In this document: in pieces, positions 34,549 through 45,060 of the stretch
Layout of the letters: each line of letters opens with the position of its first letter
Position numbering within the stretch: position 1 is the first letter of the stretch
Assembly (NCBI GenBank): GCA_035079385.1
Contig: JAVHKY010000001.1
Span: forward strand, 12,734,501-12,798,500
DNA length: 64,000 bases
Reading direction: 5' to 3'
Origin: Aspidiotus rigidus
Taxonomy: Eukaryota; Arthropoda; Insecta; Hemiptera; Diaspididae
The notes under the pieces: model-generated
What the model saw: only the letters and a program-made list of their open reading frames with translations
Database searches by the model: none
Told to the model about the DNA's origin: nothing
Position numbers and translations under genes: made by a program

Positions 34549-35765
34549 ATAAATAGGAGGGGGACGTGAAAGATTTTCGACCTCCGAGCTGTGCTGGCCG
34601 GCTGGACACTGGACGTTTGCTCCAAAAAACTTCCCAATAAAATAGGTTCGCTGTTGAAATTTTGACTCTCGAGCTATGTGATGATAGAAGTGGACTAGGA
34701 AAAATTTCGACTCTCGAGCTATATAATATATATGATAGGAGTGGGACTTGGAAAAACTCGCGGTTTCCTTAACGAAGTTGAAGGAGGGGTGACAAGGAAC
34801 CTATTTTATAGGGCACGTGGGTCTTAAAAATGTTGACGTACCAGATCTATGAAATTGTCAAATTGTGACGTTAGAGGCCCGGACTTTGGAGCTATATATA
34901 ATAGAAGGGGTCTCAGAATACCTTATAAGAACGTTTTGAGTCTTATGGTGTTTGAAGTGTTGTATATCCAGCTAATTGAAGGGGCCAAGTCAGTTGGTGT
35001 ATGCAGCATTGCACATCTACTTACTCGAAGGGCTATCTTTCAGACTGTATACACTGACCACCGAGCTATATATGATAGGAAGGGGACTTGGAAAAAACGA
35101 CTTCCTTAACGATGTTAAACAAGGAATGCAGGGAACCTGCATCTGATGCAACAAATAAAATTCGTTCATTTTGAATATAATTGAGGAGTTATTAGGATAA
35201 ATTTCTGACTGCTTTCTGATTTTCAATAGGATGAGGTATTTATTAATAAAGTGGCTCATATATAGCTCGAGATTCATTATTTTAACAGGGAACCTGTTTT
35301 ATGGGGGGCTTTTTGAGAAATTTGCCGTGCACCGTCCAACAAAAACTTGGAAAAATTTCGACTCTCGAGCTATATATGATAGGAGGGGGACTTGGAAAAT
35401 TTTCGACTCTCGAGCTATATGTGATGGGAGAGGGACTTGGAAAAATGTCGACTCTCAAGCTATGATAGGAGAGGGACTTGGAAAAATTTTAACTCTCGAG
35501 CTATCATTTATAGCTCAAGATAGAAAAATTTAGACTCTCAAACTATATTGTACTAGGCTTATAGTAGGTCAAGGCCTTCTTTATACTAGCTTTATGTAGG
35601 TCTAGGCTTCCTTAATATTTCATCACCAAATCCCATTTGACTCATAAAACAGGTTCCCTGCGTTCCTCGTTTAACTTCGTTTTCCAGGTTGTTGGTTGGA
35701 CGGCGCATGGTACCCGGCAAATTTTTCGAAAAGCCCCCTCTAGGAAAGGGGCCCATGTTACTAGA
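34549..35765. repeat. Composite repeat block with minisatellite arrays
   Basis: Units occur at 34550-34760 and at 35345-35510. The end module 'gggaacctgttttatggggg' lies at 35286. The block ends at 35640-35760 with 'ctcataaaacaggttccctg' and 'gaaaagccccctctaggaaa', which is the inverse of the start of the 24.6 kb block. The 24.6 and 35.7 kb end modules are therefore inverted copies about 11 kb apart. Confidence 0.82.
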
Positions 35766-36433
35766 TTAGTTTTTTAATTGGAATTTCAGCTCTCAATATC
35801 TTTCCTAAGTTCATGCTTGTGAGCAATTAATCAAAGAAATATCACACGTGTAAAGTGTACATGAAACAATATTGGTATTTATCGCAAAATAACTCACAAT
35901 ATATATTTTAAAGATTAAATAAGCCTGTTGAAATATATCTTGATTCTCTCCCAGGTATGAAACTGTATAGTCATGACGAATTTCTTCTCCTTATAGGTTT
36001 TCGTGAAAATTGCAAACTATGCTGACAGTATCAGGTACCTACGTGCCTCCACAATTCTACGAGGAAGTAGACAGAAATCGATGATACGTATCTAATTCAG
36101 TTTTTGTTGACAATAATACACGATGGAGTACCGTACAGACAAAGAGAAGGAAAAACGTAAATAGGAGTAGCCTAAGAAGTAACTGATTGTTACCGGTACA
36201 TATATGGAATCTATATGTGTATATGCTCTCAAAGAATGATAGTACCAAAGTGGGTAGGTATATTATATCGAGGGAATAATCATTCTGTACCTATATATCT
36301 TTCCTCATTTCAGTTCCTTACAAGCAAAACCTGGACAAATGACGAGTGCTTATCTGAAATAAAAATCTATTTGTGGGTATAGACGACATAACAGAAAAAG
36401 AAACAGTTTTTTCGTTCTTTTCACTTATATAAA
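35766..36433. other. Intergenic, nothing recognised
   Basis: No gene or repeat supported. A TATA-like 'cttatataaa' occurs at about 36424-36433, immediately before an ATG at 36434. Confidence 0.4.
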
Positions 36434-36887
36434 ATGACGATTGAAATTCGATTTGCAGCGGCAGATTTATTCCTCTGTATTTTTAATGTAACTCATATCT
36501 GCAATTTCATGTGCACCGCCTCAGTCGATGCCGACAGAGACACACGCCCCAAATCATCTACAAAGAAAAAAAGAAAAAAAACGAGAGAATGCTATAAGAG
36601 AAACCGTGACTATCGTAATCATACCGAGAAATTATTTCTCTTTTCGATATCGGGCTACTGTTCGATTTCCGGCTTGTTCTTGTTTCGAGTTCGGTTCCGG
36701 GGAAGTTCAGCTATATACGAGAAAGTGGAAACGGCTTTATCAATATCGATTACAGGGTGTATACGTTGACGATGAAGGGCGGACTAATAAGGGCGCTTGG
36801 TTTGGTCAGCATTTATATGTGAGAGTATACATACACATACTATGTATTGTATTTTCCGATTGGAAAAATGAATTAGATAAATCTTAA
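36434..36887 (+). other. Two overlapping plus-strand ORFs, possible exon, unrecognised
   Basis: The frame at 36434-36769 starts with a hydrophobic Cys-containing leader (FLCIFNVTHICNFMCTASVDA). The frame at 36528-36887 encodes a more protein-like segment with FRYRATVRFPACSCFEF and WKRLYQYRLQGVYVDDEGR. A possible acceptor ('gcaccgcctcag' before 36523) and a possible donor ('tatatgtgagag' near 36817) would bound an exon in the second frame. No domain is recognised and neither frame has a paralog here. Confidence 0.25.
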
Positions 36888-37441
36888 TGTTATAGCGAGG
36901 AAACGTTATGGGAAGAAAGGAAGAAGGGTAATTTGAAGTCGTCGAGCAAGATTGTAAACTCCGTATAAATGTTGCTATTTTCATCGTTATAGCAATAACG
37001 CTATGTGGTAAGATATGAGCGTAATATTAGTTAGGTGTCTAATAAAATTCATCGAGATAGCGGATATCGCGGAAGCTATACGATAGGGGAGGATGAAAGT
37101 CATTCATTAATTGCTCTTCAAAGGAATTGTTATGTATCATATCGTATGAAAATTAGATTTCGGTGAGGCGGAAAATCACTGACAACATTACACGGAAAAG
37201 TTAGTGCGGTTTTTTCTGAATCCGGTATTAAAATTCTTGGTTGATTCTGAGGGGTGACGATAATATGCACACAAATTTTTCGATTAAGTTCAAAGTTGAA
37301 AAGTACTATCGAAACATGTATGTACGCTTCTCTTAAAGAAAATAAGTAAATATTTTTACCATGAAAATTTTTCAACACATGTGTTCATTTCCATGAACAC
37401 ATTCTTCAGCTCGTAGACAAATATCAAATAATAAAGATAAA
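36888..37441. other. Intergenic upstream of the secreted-protein gene
   Basis: No conserved ORF and no clear TATA box. This interval should hold the promoter of the gene at 37442. Confidence 0.4.
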
Positions 37442-38257
37442 ATGTATTCAACAAAATTTTCCTATTCAGTTGTCTCGATTTTCTTACTGATGTCTGATAC
37501 AAACTGTAGTAGTCCTGAAGTCGAAAAGATAGAAATGAATCGAAAACTCGGCAAACGCGTTTCTCGGGCGGAACTCGCATTTTTCAGCCGGCACCTTGGA
37601 TTCATCAATCATGGTCGAGTACGAGAACAGTACTTCTATAACATATTAAGACTCTACGTGGAGTTTAAATCAGGTATCAGGTACCACGTCTGTGTCACCC
37701 GAACTTTCTTCTTTCTCGCTGTGCACTCAGCTAACTTTCTATTTGCAGGACACGAGCTAAAATTGGTGTATCTACCCAAGGATGTATTAGAAGAATTGAG
37801 CAACTTCATGAAGGTGGACGTTTGTCGTAAATACCTTAACGAACCTCTCTTAGCGTATAATGGAATTTTTTTAGACGAAGAAGCGCCTTTCAAGAGGATA
37901 TCGACTGTCGAAATGGCGATAGAATTTCGGCACCACGACGACGTACCTACAATATTAGACTCGTTTATTCAGTGTCCTATCGTATCAGAAGGTAAACCGG
38001 CAGGTTATCTGTACATGACTACGACTGAGAGAGCAAAATTTGAAAACGAAGACCATTATTACATTTTTGCTGAAGATCGACCAGGCTTTGTCGTGCCACT
38101 CATGCGAAGTAGATTTAATTACGGTTCTTTATTCAATAATATTTTGGCTTCGTTTCGAACTCGTGCTTGGAAATTTGCTGATGTTTTGCTCTCCATGGGT
38201 GAATATTCAGATCATTTAGAAAACGGAGCCAATTTCATAAGAAGTAATAAAGATTAA
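37442..38257 (+). CDS. Predicted secreted protein, two exons, paralog of the 6.7-10.5 kb gene
   Basis: Exon 1 is 37442-37673 and exon 2 is 37749-38257. The 75-bp intron is GT-AG (gtatcagg...atttgcag), phase 1, and the product is 246 aa. Residues 1-20 or so (MYSTKFSYSVVSIFLLMSDT) look like a signal peptide. Blocks shared with the minus-strand paralog are AELAFFSR/AELSFYSR with GFIN/GFVN, CRKYLNEPLLAYNGIF, DEEAP, PAGYLYMTTTERAKFE, EDHYYIF and PLMRSRFNYGS. The conserved junction ..KSG|H-E-L identifies the intron even though it has no stop and keeps frame, so the locus also reads as one 271-codon ORF. The family is not recognised and no catalytic motif is visible. The two paralogs lie 27 kb apart on opposite strands, consistent with old duplication and dispersal. 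Confidence 0.87.
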   Translation: MYSTKFSYSVVSIFLLMSDTNCSSPEVEKIEMNRKLGKRVSRAELAFFSRHLGFINHGRVREQYFYNILRLYVEFKSGIRYHVCVTRTFFFLAVHSANFLFAGHELKLVYLPKDVLEELSNFMKVDVCRKYLNEPLLAYNGIFLDEEAPFKRISTVEMAIEFRHHDDVPTILDSFIQCPIVSEGKPAGYLYMTTTERAKFENEDHYYIFAEDRPGFVVPLMRSRFNYGSLFNNILASFRTRAWKFADVLLSMGEYSDHLENGANFIRSNKD

Positions 38258-38396
38258 TTTTTCGATTTAATTCTTCTCACTTCAGCGGCTCTTGCGTGTT
38301 CAAACGATCCAAATGAGACTGGAGTTTTTTCAAAAAAAAAGATTAAGTACGGACTACAGGTCAGATTTTGAGGGTAGGCGCAGCGTACGGTAACCA

Positions 38397-38402
38397 AATA
38401 AA
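38397..38402 (+). terminator. Candidate polyadenylation signal (AATAAA)
   Basis: The first AATAAA after the stop of the 37.4 kb gene lies 140 bp downstream. Assignment rests on position only. Confidence 0.4.
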
Positions 38403-39297
38403 ATTCAGAATACGTCTGTTCTTTTGGACGAGGTAGATTATAGAGATAACAAACAACGGCAGAATTCGTCATTCATGTATTTCCTGCATTCCTCTTTGAA
38501 AAGATCCTTCTCGTCCACATCGTCTTCATATTTCAGGAATCCCTCGGCAGAGTTGAAATATGGGACGAAATATCAATATTGTTCTCAGTGGTACAATGAA
38601 ATGCTATGGTTTATTGTGTCGAAAAAGACCTTTGAAAGAGAGAGAAAAAAAAAACGTTAGCACAAAATTAAATGTGAAATTCCCACATCCTGAGAAGATT
38701 TAACGGAAGGAGTAAGAGAAATCTCATTGGAATTCTGTTTGAAGAGACTATATGGGAATGGCACTAGTCCAAACCAAGAATGAGGAAGCATAGGTAGGAA
38801 AGATAAAGTACTTAAGTTGGGTATGACCCAATCTGAGGCTAGCGAGGAGGATAGGCAAGTCTGAATTGAGGATAGGTGTATTCTGTTCCATTTCAAGTTT
38901 GTTGAAAGATTGAATTTTTTAGTGAGCTGAAATAGAAATTAAGGTCGAATGAGGTGAAGGACCATCAAAAATAGTTTTTGGAAGAGAAATAGCCCACTTG
39001 GTGGCCCAAAAATCCTGTTTGGCCTCAAATATTAATAGAAGTGACTGCTAAACTGGTAATATTGAGTAAGACAAGTGTAATGACTAATGAGGGTGCATAG
39101 TCTGGAGATGAAATGGGAATTAAAAAAAAAGAAACGCAAGAATGAAATATTTACTTCTAGGAGGGGAAGGGGGAGAGACAGCAAGCCAGGTAAACACGCA
39201 TGGATAGCAAGCAGTGTTCTGCTGGAAACATAGGAGCCGAGTTCCTGACACGATGAACTCTAAATTGATGTATACGATATGAAAATAAAGCTCAAGC
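38403..39297. other. Intergenic, nothing recognised
   Basis: Purine-rich non-coding sequence; no supported gene. Confidence 0.4.
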
Positions 39298-39830
39298 TAT
39301 CAAACTTATGGCTTGAAAACAAATTTTTTTCAATCAATAAAAAGAAACATAGGAAATTAAATTACAAATATAAAAAACATTCTTAATAATTATTTAAACC
39401 AATCAATAAATGAACATATCATTCTACTAATCATAAAAATATTAGATTTATAAATATATAATTTGATCAAACAAAAACAAATAGGAAAATAATTAATATA
39501 AAAATTCCTAAAATATCAGTGCAATTCATATTAAATTCTATAATGATAATAAATCATTATGAAAAAATTTCAAAATTTTAGTTAATTAGGGAAAATTATA
39601 CCTGAAGTTTTTTCGTTATAATAAATGAATAATTGAAAATTAATTTTTATTGATTTGTAATTATTATAAATAATTATTTATTTTATTTATCAAATAGATA
39701 TTTAATTTGATTTTGAAATGATTTTTATTTAAGTATATTTTATTAATATCAATTTTGAGCTGTTAATTAATTGAAACATCTTATTTATTTAAAATAAATT
39801 TTAAAATAATTTGTTCCTGAAGTACCTAGC
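39298..39830 (+). pseudogene. Second mitochondrial-derived insert with a cox1 N-terminal remnant
   Basis: A very AT-rich block. At 39405-39450 the plus strand reads NKWTYHSTNHKNI when TGA is decoded as Trp. This matches the highly conserved cytochrome oxidase I start 'KW-STNHKDIG'. It then meets a TAA (39461 region), and no longer match follows. The rest is too decayed to assign. Confidence 0.55.
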
Positions 39831-41494
39831 CATAAACTGTTCTAAAATCCATATTTTTAGAACAAGGTCAAATTGAATGTTAGGTTCAGTGACTAGAGGA
39901 GAAGAGCAAGGACTCGACTCAAGAGAAATTTGTTGAGATTTCATCAGCGAGAAACGGGTGTCCTCCTTTGTAGAGAAATGAAATAGTTGAATAATTTTCC
40001 ATTTATACGATAAAGAACTACCAGTGATTGAACGCGTTTCCGATCAAAAAACCATTTTCAAGCGAGATTACAGACAATTTGACAATAAACAAGTAGAAAC
40101 AATAAAACAACGGAAAAAGAAGATGATTTCAAGTAAAAAATGGAAAGTGACATTGGAGCTAAGAGCACCAAATCCCACCAAAAGTAAAGAAGGAGATGAA
40201 CGAAAAACTACAAGTAGGATGAAAGAGGGAGGGGAAGGATATGAAGATGGGGAGGGGACACCAAAAAATGTACCCCAGGAAAGGAAACTAGAACAGAGAG
40301 GGTCCAAGAATAAAGTGAAGTGAAATCGTGTTGCTGATGAGAGAAAAGTTGAGAAGGAGGCAAACAAAGGACAAAAGAGGTTAGGATTTTAGCGAGCAGA
40401 GCCTCAATTTTTCATTGAAAAGACAACAGGTTGGGGAGGAGGAGGCCAAGAGTAGGAGGACCGAACTTAAAAAGACACCGCTGGAAAGGAAATAGGAACA
40501 GAGATGATGCAAAACTTAAAAAAACTGAGATCCCTTGTAGAGAGAACGAAGGAGGAGGGATGTTTTACGTTCCTGTACCTCACTCCCGCTTTCTTCATAG
40601 TTATGGATCGTACTTTTGAGGAGTCTAATGTTTCATTGATGGGAGAAGAATTTCTCGATTAAGTCATAGTCCGGGAGGCACTCATTCAGAAGGATGAAAA
40701 GTTTCTCTCGAGCTATGGTTTAATCGAGCAACTCTTTCCTCTACAACACAATTCTACTTCTCCTCAGTCTTCTATACTCTCTGTTCCCGTTTCCTACGTG
40801 TTATCTATTTCAAAATCAAATATAGTACCATAGATTCCCATTGTAACTTCAAAAAATGGTTTGAAGCGTAATTCAGATGTAACCCTGGAAATTTTTCTGG
40901 AGTAAGTTGTGCACCTCCTCATTTTTCCTCTTCTATTTCATGCACTCGATCTAATACGAGCTACAAATTTGTTTGAAGTATGACTCGGATCTCTTGTTTC
41001 AGTAACCCTTGGAACTTGAGTAAGTTGTGCACTTCTTTTTTTCCTTCCTCCCTTTTATGAACCTTATAAGAACTTGAAATTTCATTCATATACGAGGTAA
41101 GGACACTCTATTTCAAGCTCCAATAAAACTTTGCGGAAAAGTCTATTTCTGTTTATTCTTGCAATTTCAAAAATGGGATCTACAAGGTGCAAATTTGTAT
41201 TCAATATATTGAAGACCTCACGAGTGATTTACTTCGCGAGAGAGCTCTGTGGGTGAAACAAGATATAGGTGTACAAGGCCAAAGGAGTTTGAAAAAAGTT
41301 GGACAATATCTGAAAGAATATCGATTTCTAGGAAAACTCGGAGAAAATGAAAGTTGTAGCCCTTGAAATTTTGGAGCTCAAAGGGTTAACTCGATGAAAA
41401 GTGCAGATACTTTAACGAGTAAACCTAAGAAAACACGCACTGGTCACCGAGATCTCTGCTTGAAGTTCCTTACGTATCGAACTAAGCAATACAT
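39831..41494. other. Intergenic, purine-rich, nothing recognised
   Basis: The 40.0-40.6 kb part is rich in A and G and yields a Lys/Glu-rich open frame (40024-40323) and its antisense. Composition alone explains both. Repeats of 'agtaagttgtgcacttc' type recur at about 40905, 41020 and 42685. Confidence 0.45.
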
Positions 41495-42557
41495 AATAAT
41501 ACCCTTCCATAAAATTTACTTTGGAAGTTGGAGGCTCCTCGATAAACTTCTTGTACTTAACTGTCTCCGAAAGAGATGGGGTCCTTGAGTTCGAAATTTT
41601 TAGAAAAGGTTCTTCGACTGATGTTTTAGTCTACGGGTCGTCATTCTTTTCAGTCACACACAAATACGCGGCGCTCAGCAGTTTAGTCCATAGATTAACC
41701 CGCATTCCTTTGAGTCAAACTGCCTTCCATGAAGGAGTTAATGATCATAAAACATTTTGCCAGCGTTATAACGAGGTTCATTTGAACAAAGACACGGTGG
41801 TTTGTAAGAAGTTACCTAGGAAGTACCACGACTTTACTACCTCCCACGCTCCCCCGTTCTATGAGCCGCAAGAAATTGCGGTTGATTAGGCTCTCATACT
41901 CTTGGGGAAGTTCTCCCTTACTTAGGGCGCGGCGGGTCCTTCGCTCCTTCAGCTTACAGCCTGCGTTCCTCAATCCTGTACTGTCAAAGGGTTGTTTTTT
42001 AGGTTGAAAGACCGAGTTCCTGAGAGTAAGAAGAGGGGTGTGTATAGGTTGGAATGTGGGGATTGTAAGGGCGATTATATCGCGGAGAGACTGGTCGGCA
42101 GCTGAAGATCAAGGGGGCTGAACATAAGAAAGCCTGGAAGAGGGGCAATGAGGGACACTCGGCATTCACTGACCACTTAATCACCAGTGGGCATAGCATC
42201 CGGGAGGGTTGTGAAATGCTTCTCCGCAAGGAGAATTCGTATTTCAAACACTGCTCTGGAGCATAATATAGAAATAATTCGTGCTGAACAGGTATGTATC
42301 GTACGAAAGTCTGATCGAATTGGTTTATGAATCACAACTCGATGATTAGGTTTTCCTCTCTTCCTCGAGTTTGTTGTTGTCTGTTCACTTGATCGTTGGG
42401 TCAGTAAATTGCTTTCTTGTTCTCGCTGAAGATGGTTTTTTAACCTAAAGTGGATCGTATTAATTTTATTTTTGCAACTTTATTTAGGTTTATTCGTTAG
42501 AGTATCCGCCCTTTTCATTATGAGTAGCCGTAACTTGGAAGATCGTATTGCTTCAAG
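41495..42557 (+). pseudogene. Penelope-like element 4, 5'-truncated, with intact 3' extension
   Basis: The plus strand starts near the RT C-terminus: FTLEVGGSSINFLYLTV, FEIFRKGSSTDVLVYGSSF and HRLTRIPLSQ (41518-41889). A broken GIY-YIG region at 42000-42290 retains RGVYRLECGDCKGDYI before an in-frame stop, with HNIEIIRAEQ further on. The 3' untranslated region ends in a 38-bp extension (42520-42557) starting atgagtagccgtaac, which matches the terminal extensions of PLE 1 and PLE 2. No RT motifs A-C are present. Confidence 0.85.
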
Positions 42558-45060
42558 TTGAATTAAATTTTTTATGAGAGAGGAGCTTTACATATCGACA
42601 GTTGCCACTTGTACTTTTGAGGCCTGTAATTGAAGTCGGCCTTAGTTTGAAGCATAATTCAGTTGCAACTTTAGAAATTTTACCGTAATAAGTTGTGCAC
42701 TCCTTTCTCAATTTATCCAAAAAAGAGGGTTGAAGCAAATTTTCTCGCTGAATTTCTAAGTTTCAAACGACTTTACGTAAAATTTTATGAAATTTTTGCA
42801 GACGTCGTCGAAAATACGAGAGAAGAATGGAATCGCAAAACGGATGTCACGGACGAGTTCGTCAGGGGTAGTTACGATGCATGACGCGATGAACGTACGC
42901 GGGCCCATTCGTTTATCGGAAATATTTCGTTCCGGTGGTATCTCCGACAAAAAAGGTTTGAATAAAGTTGTTCTTTGTGGAATTTTTCATAATAGCATTA
43001 ATGATACTGCGATATTATTCTATAGGCTTTCACAGTAAAGCTACGCAAGAACTTTTGAAAGAATAAGAAAAAGAAGATGTAAAAATCAACGTACTCCCTC
43101 TTCATTGGCGATATTCAGTCAAAGTAATTGCTTAGGAAAAGATTTCCGTCATTTAGTTCAAAGTGTTTATAATATGACTTATCATTGCACTGCACGATCA
43201 TGTAGTTTTAAAGCATAAATTTAGGTAGGAAAAATTATTTTCAGGTAGACTGTGCGTTAGACTGGTATCGATATCCTAGCTCTGCTATTTTTTCCCGAGC
43301 AAAAAGTTGTTTCCGCTTCACATGGAGTGAGGCAAGAATTGTTTAATTGCACTCGCTGGTAGTGCCCCTCAATCTTCAAATCAACAAACTTCGCGTTAAA
43401 AGCAGCGCCTTTATGCTTCTTCACGAAGAGAAGATACGAAAATATTATACTTCTTTTTTTCCCTTTGAAAGAAAGTATAAGGAAATCGAGTAGACGAAAT
43501 GAGTGGGAGAACGGAAGAAAAGAGAGCGCGTGTATGGTTAAGAGGGAAAGAACGAGACCTTTTGTGTGCTGCCACCCTGTCCTTCCGTTCATTAATGCCC
43601 CATAAAATTAATTTTCCAGATAGCTGGATTTCTTCCCCCTATACGAATACAAACTCTTTCGTCTCGCGGGTTCGTATACACAAGAATAACAAAAATCATA
43701 TTCAGCTTTTTCTCTACTGTCCCAAGTACAGCATAATTACTTACGTCACCATCGTATAAATTATAGACCGCCGTCAACTTTACGAAAACTGATTCAGCGT
43801 AAAGCGTGTAATACAACCAAAATAAGTCCACTCACATCAATCCCCCCATTCTATATCATTCTTCAGAAATTATAGAATAACCTATACGTACGTACAAAGT
43901 GAAGAAATTGTGTTTATCTGAGCCGTGTTTAATGAGAAGTCAGTCAATTCGAAACAAATCCATCATTAAAAAAATCCGATCAAGTATTTCGGGAATTTTT
44001 TTGACGGCCGTCGAATTTTCCCCTCTTTCCTTAATCCTCATATTCTCGTTACGATTGTCATAGCCACTAACACTCGAACAAAGTAAACAAATAAAAAAAT
44101 ATATTAGACCGTGATTGATGGTCGAGTTTATATATAAGGGCACTTAACTAATACACAGTCCGTTACTTTATTTCAAACTGAGTTTTTTTCCGCTTTTCAA
44201 CGATGGGCGAGTATACGTTATAGGGTATTTTTTTTTCTTTTTTTCTCTTCGTATTTATGTTCTGAGGGTGAAAAAATTTTCGCGACGAAACTTATACGCT
44301 ACAAGCATGGCTTTTTGTAAAATTATCAAGCCGCATACTCGGCACGCCACCCACAATGAAGTCAGATAAACGAACGACACCAATATAAGCTAAAAACTTA
44401 CACACTTTGGAGTAATAACCGTACATTGTACTTTATAGAATTTTTTAAACGCTGAACGAATTTACTTTTCCTATTTATGTCGCGGCTGTCGCGAAGCGGC
44501 TAAATGTCATCAGAGCGTATAATAAAGACGAGAAATCATTATTGCTACTAGTTTTTTTCCAAAATTGATTTTTTCTCTCTCTCCGACTTATTCTGTACAG
44601 ACGTAACTCATTTCGTGTGTTGCTCGGTTGCGGCGAAATGAAAATTTTATATACGTGAGTACGTAATTTCATATCTTATATATATTTTTTCACTCGTAAA
44701 ATTTCCCCGCATTTTATGACAATCCAGTTTCATGAAAGTACGCTATAAGCATTCCCCGCGAGTCAATCTACTTGTCACTGTCTAAAAGAGAACATAAATT
44801 GAGAGTCATTGTATTTGCGGCGTAAGAAGACTATATACGACCTTAGGTGGAAGGAAACAGTGTAGCGAGCCTTCTGCCCACGTACTGAAATTCGTGGAGA
44901 TTTGCGATCTCTTCTCTTCGGATAATTCAGTAATCAAGGTTAAAGATCAGTACTTTGTTTGGCCCGTTGCTCGCCTAATTCAAAATTATACGTACCTATG
45001 TACCTTTCGTATGATTTTATTGTTTTTCAATCGAACTTGCGGTGATAATGTGCTGCAACA
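42558..45060. other. Intergenic, no supported gene
   Basis: Overlapping plus-strand ORFs at 42693-43038 include EIFADVVENTREEWNRKTDV in one frame. I see no leader, domain or paralog, so I do not call a gene. The rest is AT-rich and non-coding. Confidence 0.4.

Noticed and set aside
40024..40367. Long opposing ORFs on both strands
   Set aside because: Purine-rich sequence removes stop codons by composition; the Lys/Glu-rich product and its antisense have no homology signal.
42693..43038. Two overlapping plus-strand frames with charged, helix-like sequence
   Set aside because: Neither has a start context, splice sites or a paralog that I could support.
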